Part shown: positions 7,002 to 14,571 of the stretch, one piece after another | How the letters are laid out: each line of letters opens with the position of its first letter | Position numbering within the stretch: the stretch's first letter is position 1 | Source of the DNA: CAIQJJ01 sp964606085 | GTDB taxonomy: Bacteria; Chloroflexota; Anaerolineae; Anaerolineales; UBA4823 | NCBI GenBank assembly: GCA_964606085.1 | Contig: CAZSFD010000047.1 | Span: forward strand, 1 to 41,014 | Direction: 5' to 3' | Length of the DNA: 41,014 nucleotides | The notes under the pieces: model-generated | Seen by the model: the letters and a program-made list of their open reading frames with translations, nothing else | Databases searched by the model: none | Told to the model about the DNA's origin: nothing | Translations under genes and position numbers: made by a program

Positions 7002-7525
7002 TTGGGGCTGCCCTCGCCTGCTTGTTGGTTGTATTCAGCGCGCCAGAAAGCCTTTGACCATGCCTTGCGCACCTGGTCGCGTCGGTCATCATCCCAACGC
7101 CAGCGCCGCACATCCCACAATAATTGCTGCCAATTGACGCCGACATCTTTGGCTTTGAGCAAGGTGACGGCCTGGCGCAGCAGGTCGTCCAGGTCGTTGG
7201 CGTCGCAGGCCAAAAGCTGCATGAAGCGGCGCTCGACGCTGCGGGGGATTTCTTCGTTCGGCGGGCAAAGCTGGCGAAAATGGCTGCCCATATTGCCTTC
7301 GTAACTTATTTCATCGTGATGCAGGCCGAACAGGGGCGCGACCGTGAAATAGGCCTGCTCCAGATAGTCTGGCGAGTTTTCATGCAGAAACGGCTGCACC
7401 ACGCGGCTGACTTCGGGGCTGAAGGGCTGCGCCAGGCCGCGCCGCAATTGGGCCATCAGGGCGCGGTCTTCGCGATGCTCCAGTAGATGCTTAATCAACG
7501 GGTCCTGATATTCAGTTTGTGTCAT
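6995..7525 (-). CDS. cse2: Cascade small subunit Cse2 (Cas11e)
   Basis: Cse2 (CasB/Cas11) forms a dimer along the Cascade belly and stabilises the R-loop. The 176-residue, mostly helical protein shows the family's RRGLAQPFSPEV segment, the LFGLHHDE stretch and VGVNWQQLLWDVRRWRWDDD near the end. The ATG at 7525 is supported by an exceptional 9-base Shine-Dalgarno, GGAGGTGAT, six bases upstream. The reading frame is open further upstream but without a ribosome site. It overlaps the cse1 end by 14 bp. Downstream the operon is interrupted by antisense vapBC. Confidence 0.94.
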   Translation of the reverse strand: MTQTEYQDPLIKHLLEHREDRALMAQLRRGLAQPFSPEVSRVVQPFLHENSPDYLEQAYFTVAPLFGLHHDEISYEGNMGSHFRQLCPPNEEIPRSVERRFMQLLACDANDLDDLLRQAVTLLKAKDVGVNWQQLLWDVRRWRWDDDRRDQVRKAWSKAFWRAEYNQQAGEGSPNQ

Positions 7526-9227
7526 GGGTATCACCTCCGGGGTTGGTTTGGGGTTGCGGAACATTGAGCAGCCAGGCCAGCCCGCGCTCGAACTGGGCTT
7601 CGGCCTGCACGCTGGCGCGCAGCGAGCGGCGGTCATTGCCGGCGTATTGTTGGGCCTGGGTAAAAGCGGCGCGGGCCGTGCGCCTGATATGCTTGCGCCA
7701 TTCGTTCAGCGCGGTTTCGCCCTGGTCGGGCAGGTTTTGCAAGAAGCGGTAGAAGGGGGCTTCGAGCTGGCTCCAGTACAGGCGTTCGACGCCGAAGGAG
7801 GAGAAGAGTTGGTAGGCTTGTTGGGCTTCGTGGTCTTTGCCCTTCTCGTTTTGGCCGGCCCTGAGCTTGTTGTCAATCAAGGTTTGCTCATCAAAGGTTT
7901 TATCGGGTTCGGCGAATTTTTCTTCGGGCGTGGCGGGGTTGTACACCAGCCAGGCAATCAGGTACGCGCAGCGATTGAGCAGTTTGCCGACTTTTTCGGC
8001 GAGGGCAATTTCAGCACCAAGTTTTTTGATTAGATTGACCTGGGTCTGGTCAAAATATTTGATTGGCAATGGCATACTTTCTGCCCGATAAAAAAAGGTT
8101 TTATCCTGTCCGGGCTGTGTGCAGGCTCCTATTGCCAATAAGCGATAAGAGTATTCAAGCGGGATAAGATTTTGATTGGCCAATTCTCGCACCCAGGCTA
8201 AAGTTGCAGGGGGTTTATCTCGCTGTTCGTCATCTGAAGGAAGTTCCAACAAGACACAACTATCACGCCACAGTGCTTTATCTGCCCTGAATGAAATTGG
8301 CGAATGGCTTCGATCAGTTTCTTTTCGTTTGATGTTGTCTGTTTTCGCTCGCCAGTGATGAAATGGATTGAATACTTCACGTACCGATTTGGTTTTTGGA
8401 TCGTATGTCTTCATGCCTGGTGCATAAAGCATATCTCGAACTAAATCACCTCCATTTTCAGGCTCAACTAAACGAATGCGGCGATTATGCCAGGTGAGAT
8501 GATCGAGTAACCCATACGGGCGACGCGGATCATCAATAAAGGGATCACTTTGTTCCCAAGAAGGGCTATCACCTTCCCTTTGTTTGAGACGGTAAGAACG
8601 AAGATCATATTCCATCAGGTTCAGCATTAAGGTTTCAAAAAGCGTATTACCCTCGATAAAAAACATGACACCTCGAGCGCATGGGGCATCATTGAAGGAT
8701 ACCGCGCTACCTTTTGTTCCGGCCAAACCAAAGGCTTGGATTGTAATCACAGCACGTGCTGCTTGGTCTAACGTAAGTTGGATTGGCCTTGTCTGAGTGT
8801 TGTGACTGAATAGCGTTGCATCTGCGCCGGAAGCCACATGTGTCATCAGGCTGCTAATTGATTCGGGCTTGCCACGAAGCGTCACGTCCTGAAAAAAAGG
8901 TTTTTTGGTATCAAAAAGATTGAAGTACATTTCGTATTTAGAGCAATATGCGGAAACGTAGTTTTCATTAAATTGCTTCTCATTCCACGCATTAGACCAT
9001 GTTTCTATCTCTGAAATACCTCGCTCAGGATTTTGAAAGGCATACACCGAGTGAATAACTGCTATTAACAACCGATAAATAGCAGCTGTTTCCAGTGGGG
9101 TAGAACCTTGAATAAAAAGGTATTGGTTAGCCTGAGTAAGTAGTTTTTGGACTCCGATATTACGAGGCGTGCCTGTATTTGAGCCAACGGGAATCCAATC
9201 ATCTTTGAGCAAATTGAAGCCTATCAT
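7512..9227 (-). CDS. cse1: Cascade large subunit Cse1 (Cas8e)
   Basis: Cse1 (CasA/Cas8e) recognises the PAM and recruits Cas3 to the R-loop. The 571-residue protein opens with IGFNLLKDDWIPV, the family's N-terminal signature, includes KKPFFQDV and a C-terminal helical bundle (LPDQGETALNEWRKHIRRTA and onward). It is somewhat longer than E. coli CasA (502). The ATG at 9227 has AGGAGG seven bases upstream and overlaps the cas3 stop as ATGA; the longer open frame lies inside cas3. DNA from about 8000 to the start is much more AT-rich than the last 450 bases, a break continuing into the cas3 3' end. Confidence 0.95.
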   Translation of the reverse strand: MIGFNLLKDDWIPVGSNTGTPRNIGVQKLLTQANQYLFIQGSTPLETAAIYRLLIAVIHSVYAFQNPERGISEIETWSNAWNEKQFNENYVSAYCSKYEMYFNLFDTKKPFFQDVTLRGKPESISSLMTHVASGADATLFSHNTQTRPIQLTLDQAARAVITIQAFGLAGTKGSAVSFNDAPCARGVMFFIEGNTLFETLMLNLMEYDLRSYRLKQREGDSPSWEQSDPFIDDPRRPYGLLDHLTWHNRRIRLVEPENGGDLVRDMLYAPGMKTYDPKTKSVREVFNPFHHWRAKTDNIKRKETDRSHSPISFRADKALWRDSCVLLELPSDDEQRDKPPATLAWVRELANQNLIPLEYSYRLLAIGACTQPGQDKTFFYRAESMPLPIKYFDQTQVNLIKKLGAEIALAEKVGKLLNRCAYLIAWLVYNPATPEEKFAEPDKTFDEQTLIDNKLRAGQNEKGKDHEAQQAYQLFSSFGVERLYWSQLEAPFYRFLQNLPDQGETALNEWRKHIRRTARAAFTQAQQYAGNDRRSLRASVQAEAQFERGLAWLLNVPQPQTNPGGDTHDTN

Positions 9228-12200
9228 GATGCCTCCTGTATTTGTAAACCAAGTTGACTTTCTTTCTTCAAGCTCATTGTATAACCTGTTCCAGGTAATG
9301 AACAAATGCCATCTTCAAAAATCGCTACTCGGTGGTAACGTAACGCAGCGATCCTTTTCCATCGTTCCAATATCTTTTTGATTTGAGCATTCCCCAAATC
9401 TGTAAGTAGACACTGCTCAACAGCAGGATCATAGAAACGCACATTTATTGAGCAGCGGAGCAGTTCTCGGATCATTGTGCTACTAATTTCTTTTGAAGGA
9501 TCATAACCTTTTGACATAAACGGATCGAGATATAGCTGCTCATTCAAACGATGCAAACAGATTACTGAAATACCCAAATCGCCGTTACGAGTTAAAGCAC
9601 GGAAAGCTTTGTGAACACGCGGGTCATCTTCCTCCAATTCCATATTTGATTGGTAAAGCAGTCTTCGGAAACTCGGCTCTCGAACCATACGCTCTTCCGC
9701 CATATCTTCGGCTTCAACTTCCTTTTTCAGCATCTCTTGCCTGGCCTTCGCCAGCGCCGCCTGCACCGCGGGCGAACCAGCTGGCTCCTGCGCCCCGTAC
9801 ACCGCTTCGATCAGCGTGTCGAAATCACCGGGCAGGTCAATTTGCTTGGCGGGCTGCGCTTGCAGCGCCAGCCAGGAGCGCAGCAAAATATATTCGTCAT
9901 ACACCTTCTTGTCGGCGCGCTCCAATTTGGGCAGTTCGCCTTCGCTGGGCGGGATCGCCACCCACAAACGGAAAGGCTGGTCGCGCTCGACGCCGTTGAC
10001 CTTGTGCCTTTGCAAACGCCCGGCGCGCTGCAAGAGCAAATCCAGCGGGGCGTGGTCGCTGATCAGCACGTCGAAATCCAAATCCAGGCTTTGCTCCACC
10101 ACCTGGGTGGCAATCAAAATCGCCTTTTGGGGGCGCTGCGGGTTGGGCTGGCTCTTATCGTTTGGGTTGGGTCCGAATTTATCCAAAACCTTGCGCTCAA
10201 TCTCTTCGCGCCAGGCCAGCGGGTAACGGGCATGGAACAGGATGAGATCATCCTGGCTGCATAGCGGAGTCTCGCGCTGGGCAAGCCGTTGATACAGCTT
10301 TTGCGCCCGGCCAACCGTGTTGCAGATTACCACCGCGCAGCCGCCGGATTGCAATTCGGTTTCTAACCGTTGGATGATAGCCTCTTCATCCCTGGGCAGC
10401 CAGTCGAAGCCTAATACCTTGTTTTCGGGGCGGGGCAGTTCGATCACATCCGGCTTACCGTCCTGGGATGCGATGGTCAGGCGGGGATAGTGCTTTTCGG
10501 GCAAAGTTTCTTTGCTGCCGGTGAACGCCTGGACGAAGCTGTTGCGCGTCTTCTGCGGCAACGTGGCCGAGAGCAAAATCACCGAAGCCCCAATTTGCCG
10601 TAACCAGATCAGCAGCTGGGTAAATAACTCGGACATATACGCATCGTAAGCGTGAACTTCATCGAAAATGACCACTTTGTGGTGCAAACCCAAGAGCCGG
10701 ACGAAGAAATGTTTGGTTTGCAAGATGCTCATAAATGCCTGATCCACCGTGCCCACGCCAAAGGGGGCCAGCAGGCTTTTCTTGCGCGGCAGGAACCAGG
10801 CTTGCTCACCGGCGTAGTCGTCATCCGCATCCCCTTCCTCGAAAACGCTGCTTTCTTCCGGGTGATTTTTCAAGAGCGCCTGCCCATGCACCAGCAGCGG
10901 TTCGATGTCTTCGCCAAATTGCCGGGTCAGGAAGTCGGCTACGCGCCCGTGCATCTGATTACTGGTGGCGGTGGTGGGCATGGCAACGTATAACCCGGCG
11001 TGGCCGTTGTCTTTGGCCCACTGAGCATACACGGCCAGCGCCGTTTCGGTTTTGCCGCTGCCCATCGGCGCTTCGAGGATGGCAATGGCCGGCCACGAAA
11101 CCGCCGCCAATTGCGCGCAGGCATTTTGTTGGGCCTCCCGGGGTGCAAAACCAAAGGCACGCTCAAAATCGAAGGATGGCATTTTGGGGGCGCTTTGCCA
11201 TTCGGCGCGTAACAAGGCATATTGGGCATGCTGCCAGGCGTGGCGGGCGTAGACATCGAGTGGCAGGATGAACGCTTCGTATGGAAAGTTCTGCTCATCC
11301 GACCCAAGCCAGTCGGCCACCGAGACGATGCCTGAAACCAGCGTCCACATCACGTTATCACGCAGTTCGTCCGGCTGAAACTGCGTCACGGCTGGCGGCT
11401 TCCAATAGTCGGCTAACTCTCTGAGCAGCCCCAGGCGCGCCGCTGTCCATTCTTCGCCGCCGAGATCGTTTGCGTCAACATCTCGGATTTTGAGAGAAGT
11501 CGGCCATGCGCCGTGATGCCCGCCAAGCGCCTGGCAGAGCTTGCTGATCAGTCCGGCGGGCATTGGCGTAACTTGCGCCAGCAGGCCGGCATCGCTCAAG
11601 GTGTGAGTCGTCATCGTTTCGTGCCTGGCGCGTTGATCACCCCCGGCCAGGTTGGGAAACTTGAACCCTTGTGCTTCCAATTCGCGGCGCATCTGGTCGC
11701 GCAGTTTACCCGGCATCGCACGATGGTTTTGAAAAGCCGGGCTGGCCTTGCCCAGGTCATGCAGGCTGGCCCAAAAGGCTATCAGGCGGCCTGCATCGGT
11801 CACGCTCAAATGCAGCCAATCGGCGATTTCCTGCTTGACGGCATCGTTCAGGGCCGTTTGCCAGATAGCCAGCGCGGTTTGGCCCACATCCATCAGGTGA
11901 TAGGGCAGGCGGTGGATATCGAGCGTTTTCTTGTCTGCTTTTGCCCAGAGATGATAGATGGATTTCTCTGTATTAGGTTGTGGCGCTGCAACATGGTAGA
12001 GCCATGCCAGGTTTTTGGCTTCTATCTCCAATTCTTTCCTCAGCCCCTCCGGCGCCACCACCTCGCAATCTGCCCCCCACCCCCTCACCCACGGCAGCAA
12101 ATCCAGCGTATCGGCCACATCCACCTGCCAGCGCAGCCAGCCGGGCTTTTCGGGGTCGTCGCCCGTCGCTTGCGAGGGATGCCAGCGCGTTTCCAGCACG

Positions 12201-12970
12201 CGCGCCTTCACCTGCGGGCTGAAGCGCAGCACCACGCGCACGGTCTCGTCGCCAACGACGATGCTCCAGGCGTTGCGCAGCATGTCCAGGCCAGGGAAAT
12301 CGGGCGGGATGGCGTAATCGTCGCGCGTCAGGCGGGCGGCTTCGATGCGTTCGAGCTTGTAGGCGCGCAGGGCGTTGACGATGGAACTGTGACCGATTAA
12401 GTATGTGGAAAAACCGATGGGGGATGGTTCGAGCAGGTAGGTGGAGAAGGTGGTCTCGAAGGGCTTATCCCAGTTCAGCGGGCGGTAGGTGATGACCACT
12501 TTCTTGCGGTAGATGTAGCCGCGCACCATGTCACGGAAAATCGGCTGATAGCCTGCCTGCACAGGCCGCCCGGCCAGTTCACGCGCCGCCTGTTCGATCT
12601 CATCGCCCACGCCAGCGTCGGCTTTTAACACCGAAGCCAGTTTGAGCAGGGCGGTTTCGGCGGGTTCATTGCGCTTATCGTGCTGTTTCGCCAGCAGCCG
12701 CGCCCCCAGGTAAAGTGTGACGGCCTCTTCGGGCGAAAGGTCGAAGGGCCGCAAGTGACCTTCTTTGAGCAAGAACGGCAGCCAATAAAGGCCATCTTTG
12801 TAGGCTCTGCCCTGTGTTTCCAGTTCGCGCAGGTAATTGTTCACCGAACGGCGCTCCAGACCGGTTTCTTCGGCCAGTTCGGCCTCGGTCAGGCCAAGCG
12901 GGTGGCGGGTGAGCAGCAGGTGCAGACGTTCGAGGCGCTGTTGTTTGGTGGTCTCTTCGATTTTTGGCAT
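9224..12970 (-). CDS. cas3: Cas3 helicase-nuclease with N-terminal HTH-WYL-WCX fusion
   Basis: The 1248-residue protein combines two normally separate proteins. Residues 1-65 are a winged HTH (LTEAELAEETGLERRSVNNY), about 80-225 a WYL ligand-binding domain (PIGFSTYLIGH, then YKLERIEAARLT), and about 233-325 a WCX domain. From about 335 a full type I Cas3 follows: HD nuclease residues H358, H404-D405 (HDLGKASPAF), H450, H485-H486 (GGHHG) and D553; Walker A with K640 (APMGSGKTE); DEVH at 770-773; SATLP at 801-805; motif VI QRAGRLQRH at 981-989. The Cas3 part (about 910 residues) is full length with no missing motif. There is no stop or frameshift between the halves. The ATG at 12970 starts the HTH domain. 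In the WYL motif the Trp is replaced (FSTYL). It heads the Cascade operon and overlaps cse1. Confidence 0.95.
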   Translation of the reverse strand: MPKIEETTKQQRLERLHLLLTRHPLGLTEAELAEETGLERRSVNNYLRELETQGRAYKDGLYWLPFLLKEGHLRPFDLSPEEAVTLYLGARLLAKQHDKRNEPAETALLKLASVLKADAGVGDEIEQAARELAGRPVQAGYQPIFRDMVRGYIYRKKVVITYRPLNWDKPFETTFSTYLLEPSPIGFSTYLIGHSSIVNALRAYKLERIEAARLTRDDYAIPPDFPGLDMLRNAWSIVVGDETVRVVLRFSPQVKARVLETRWHPSQATGDDPEKPGWLRWQVDVADTLDLLPWVRGWGADCEVVAPEGLRKELEIEAKNLAWLYHVAAPQPNTEKSIYHLWAKADKKTLDIHRLPYHLMDVGQTALAIWQTALNDAVKQEIADWLHLSVTDAGRLIAFWASLHDLGKASPAFQNHRAMPGKLRDQMRRELEAQGFKFPNLAGGDQRARHETMTTHTLSDAGLLAQVTPMPAGLISKLCQALGGHHGAWPTSLKIRDVDANDLGGEEWTAARLGLLRELADYWKPPAVTQFQPDELRDNVMWTLVSGIVSVADWLGSDEQNFPYEAFILPLDVYARHAWQHAQYALLRAEWQSAPKMPSFDFERAFGFAPREAQQNACAQLAAVSWPAIAILEAPMGSGKTETALAVYAQWAKDNGHAGLYVAMPTTATSNQMHGRVADFLTRQFGEDIEPLLVHGQALLKNHPEESSVFEEGDADDDYAGEQAWFLPRKKSLLAPFGVGTVDQAFMSILQTKHFFVRLLGLHHKVVIFDEVHAYDAYMSELFTQLLIWLRQIGASVILLSATLPQKTRNSFVQAFTGSKETLPEKHYPRLTIASQDGKPDVIELPRPENKVLGFDWLPRDEEAIIQRLETELQSGGCAVVICNTVGRAQKLYQRLAQRETPLCSQDDLILFHARYPLAWREEIERKVLDKFGPNPNDKSQPNPQRPQKAILIATQVVEQSLDLDFDVLISDHAPLDLLLQRAGRLQRHKVNGVERDQPFRLWVAIPPSEGELPKLERADKKVYDEYILLRSWLALQAQPAKQIDLPGDFDTLIEAVYGAQEPAGSPAVQAALAKARQEMLKKEVEAEDMAEERMVREPSFRRLLYQSNMELEEDDPRVHKAFRALTRNGDLGISVICLHRLNEQLYLDPFMSKGYDPSKEISSTMIRELLRCSINVRFYDPAVEQCLLTDLGNAQIKKILERWKRIAALRYHRVAIFEDGICSLPGTGYTMSLKKESQLGLQIQEAS

Positions 12971-13291
12971 GATCGTGTTAGTATGCTCCCACGCGGCCCG
13001 CAGGGACGCTTGCGGGTTGCGGCCGGGCACGTTTTGGAGTACGCTATTCTTGTTGAGCAAACGGGGATGCGAACCCCGGGTACGCTGCATCAGGGCCCGT
13101 CGTGCGCGGATTGAGAAGCCCTTCCAGGCAAGCTCGCGAGCGTGTTTGACGGCCCGTTCGATTACTCAACTGGGAACCCTTCGACTTTGTTCAGGGAAGC
13201 CCGAGTCTGTGTCTGTAACAGCAACCCAAAAAAGAAACGTGCCCGGCCTGCTGGTAGGTTCACCAGAACATTTCAAAAGGAGTATGCTGAA
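12971..13291. other. Intergenic scar between cas3 and the IS110 remnant
   Basis: No gene is supported here. The left half is the cas3 5' flank, where the open frame continues to 13090 without family similarity; no convincing sigma-70 promoter was found. The right half (about 13140-13291) precedes the IS110 transposase and is the place where IS110 elements encode their bridge RNA. AAAGGAG at 13276-13282 is the transposase ribosome site. Confidence 0.4.
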
Positions 13292-13957
13292 ATGTCAACG
13301 GTCAAACCTGGCCCCAAACGTTTTGTGGGACTCGATTTACACAAATACTACCTGGTCGCCACGGCGTTGGATCAAGACCTCAACAAGGTCTATGGCCCAA
13401 AACGAGTGGAGTTGACCGAACTTCAGGTGTGGATGGGGAAAACACTGACTCCTGAAGATGCCGTCGTACTCGAAATGACCGGCAATACCTGGCAGGTGCA
13501 TGATGAACTGCTGCCGCACGTTCACTCCGTCACCGTCGTTCACCCGCCGCATGTGGCGCTGATTGTACGCGCCCAGGTAATGACCGACAAAATCGCCGCT
13601 TTGCTGCTTGCCCGCCTGCACGCCAAAGGCTTGTTGACGGGTATCTGGGTGCCGCCCCAAGACGTGCGCGATTTGCGAACGCTGGTGGCGCAGCGCCAGA
13701 AAATGACCGCCATCAAAACGCAGGCCAAAAACCGCTTGCAAGCTACCCTGCATCGCTATCACATTCTGCCGCCAGAAGGGAAGCTGTATGAGGCCGAAAC
13801 GCGCGCGTGGTGGTTGGAACTGCCGGTCAGCAAGCTGGAACTGGTACGCATCCAATCCGACCTCGACACGCTCACGTTTTCTGAACAGCAGATCGCCAAT
13901 GTCGAACGCTGCATGGCTGCCTGGGCTGCCCAAGATGAGCGTGTCCCTTTATATTGA
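13292..13957 (+). pseudogene. Truncated IS110-family transposase
   Basis: The 221-residue frame is the N-terminal DEDD (RuvC-like) domain of an IS110 recombinase: GLDLHK with D15, LEMTG with E61, the HPPHVALIVRAQVMTDK stretch with D99, and the long DVRDLRTLVAQRQKMTAIKTQ helix. IS110 enzymes are about 320-400 residues and end with a serine-containing Transposase_20 domain; here the frame stops before it. The fourth acidic position, normally Asp three residues after D99, is Ala102. The enzyme is therefore doubly inactive. The start has AAAGGAG nine bases upstream. The insertion lies just upstream of cas3, and it marks rearrangement at the locus boundary. No terminal sequences or target duplication could be defined. 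Confidence 0.8.
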
Positions 13958-13969
13958 TGATACACAGCA

Positions 13970-13987
13970 GTTGGAAAATTACCCAAC
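13970..13987. promoter_or_regulatory. Palindrome GTTGG-8-CCAAC, left copy
   Basis: GTTGGAAAATTA (13970-13981) is repeated in inverted orientation at 14290-14279, with the HTH gene between them. It could be an operator or a terminal repeat of a small element of about 320 bp. Confidence 0.4.
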
Positions 13988-14001
13988 TCCATCTTTCCAT
14001 T

Positions 14002-14202
14002 TTACCCGGCAAACCAACTTCGCCCCTCCTTGTAGGCTTTGCCGTCTTTTTCGAGATCGCGCAGGTAATTGTTGACGGTACGGCGTTCCCAACCTAATTC
14101 ATCGGCAATCTCCGTCTCACGCGCACCCCAAATCAAGCGGCGCAACAGTTGAAAAATCGTTTCCTGGCGTTCTTCACGTTCGCCTTCACAGAGCCGGGCC
14201 AT
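14002..14202 (-). CDS. Small HTH protein resembling the Cas3 N-terminal HTH
   Basis: The 66-residue protein is a winged HTH only. Its second half, ETEIADELGWERRTVNNYLR, lines up with the Cas3 N-terminus (AELAEETGLERRSVNNYLRE), and the match continues through DLEKDGKAYKEG against ELETQGRAYKDG. The start at 14202 has AGGAGGA six bases upstream. It ends where a WYL protein would continue into its linker, so it is either a truncated WYL regulator or a stand-alone DNA-binding protein, possibly a Cascade-locus repressor. The good ribosome site, the absence of frame damage and the flanking palindromes favour an expressed gene, but this is inference. Confidence 0.6.
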   Translation of the reverse strand: MARLCEGEREERQETIFQLLRRLIWGARETEIADELGWERRTVNNYLRDLEKDGKAYKEGRSWFAG

Positions 14203-14206
14203 AGCT

Positions 14207-14259
14207 TCCTCCTGAAAGTTGTTTTGCCTACCACCCACGGTAGACCATCTACTTTCAGG
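14207..14259 (-). promoter_or_regulatory. 5' UTR hairpin overlapping the HTH gene's ribosome site
   Basis: On the minus strand CCTGAAAGT (14259-14251) can pair with ACTTTCAGG (14219-14211). The second arm shares three bases with the AGGAGGA ribosome site (14213-14207). The 31-nt loop holds a further short palindrome, GTAGA-TGG-TCTAC. Folding would partly hide the ribosome site. Confidence 0.35.
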
Positions 14260-14269
14260 ATAGCGGCCC

Positions 14270-14290
14270 GTTGGAAACTAATTTTCCAAC
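14270..14290. promoter_or_regulatory. Palindrome GTTGGAAA-5-TTTCCAAC, right copy
   Basis: Perfect 8-bp arms around CTAAT, upstream of the HTH gene on its minus-strand promoter side. On the minus strand it reads GTTGGAAAATTAG, sharing 12 nt with the copy at 13970. It is placed where an autoregulatory operator would be expected. Confidence 0.45.
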
Positions 14291-14347
14291 CCTGCAAACG
14301 CGGCTAGTCACCGATGGCCGAAACCAAAATGAACGAACCAAAAGTTA

Positions 14348-14557
14348 ATGGTAAGATCGTTTCCACCCATCCCAACCTACCAGGTAATGAAGCGGCGCGA
14401 TCTGGCCTCGATGCTCATCCTGCCGCTCCTGGTCGGTGACTGCGTAATCGGCACCATCGGCGTTGCTTCGGCAGCGCCGCGCGAATACCGCACAACCGAG
14501 ATTGCTCTGGCGCTCAAAGCCGCCACCTTCGCCGCCTGGGCCGCAACGCATCTGTGA
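14348..14557 (+). pseudogene. C-terminal fragment of a GAF domain
   Basis: The frame encodes about 69 residues. Its centre, LASMLILPLLVGDCVIGTIG, continuing VASAAPREY, is the last strand-turn-strand and final helix of a GAF sensory domain, as found in Chloroflexota histidine kinases and GGDEF proteins. The first half of the domain and any partner domain are missing; upstream DNA changes to the HTH/IS110 scar. It is the tail of a gene cut by that rearrangement. The stop lies 14 nt before the next start, so the S9 peptidase may once have been its operon partner. Confidence 0.6.
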
Positions 14558-14571
14558 AAGGAGTTCCTCGT

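Noticed and set aside
13060..13140. tRNA-like look of a GC-rich stretch (GGTTCGCATCCCC on the minus strand)
   Set aside because: It resembles a T-arm by a few bases only; no acceptor stem, anticodon arm or D-arm could be built around it.
13141..13291. N-terminal extension of the IS110 frame
   Set aside because: The upstream 50 codons have no family similarity; the ATG at 13292 has a good ribosome site and starts the DEDD domain.
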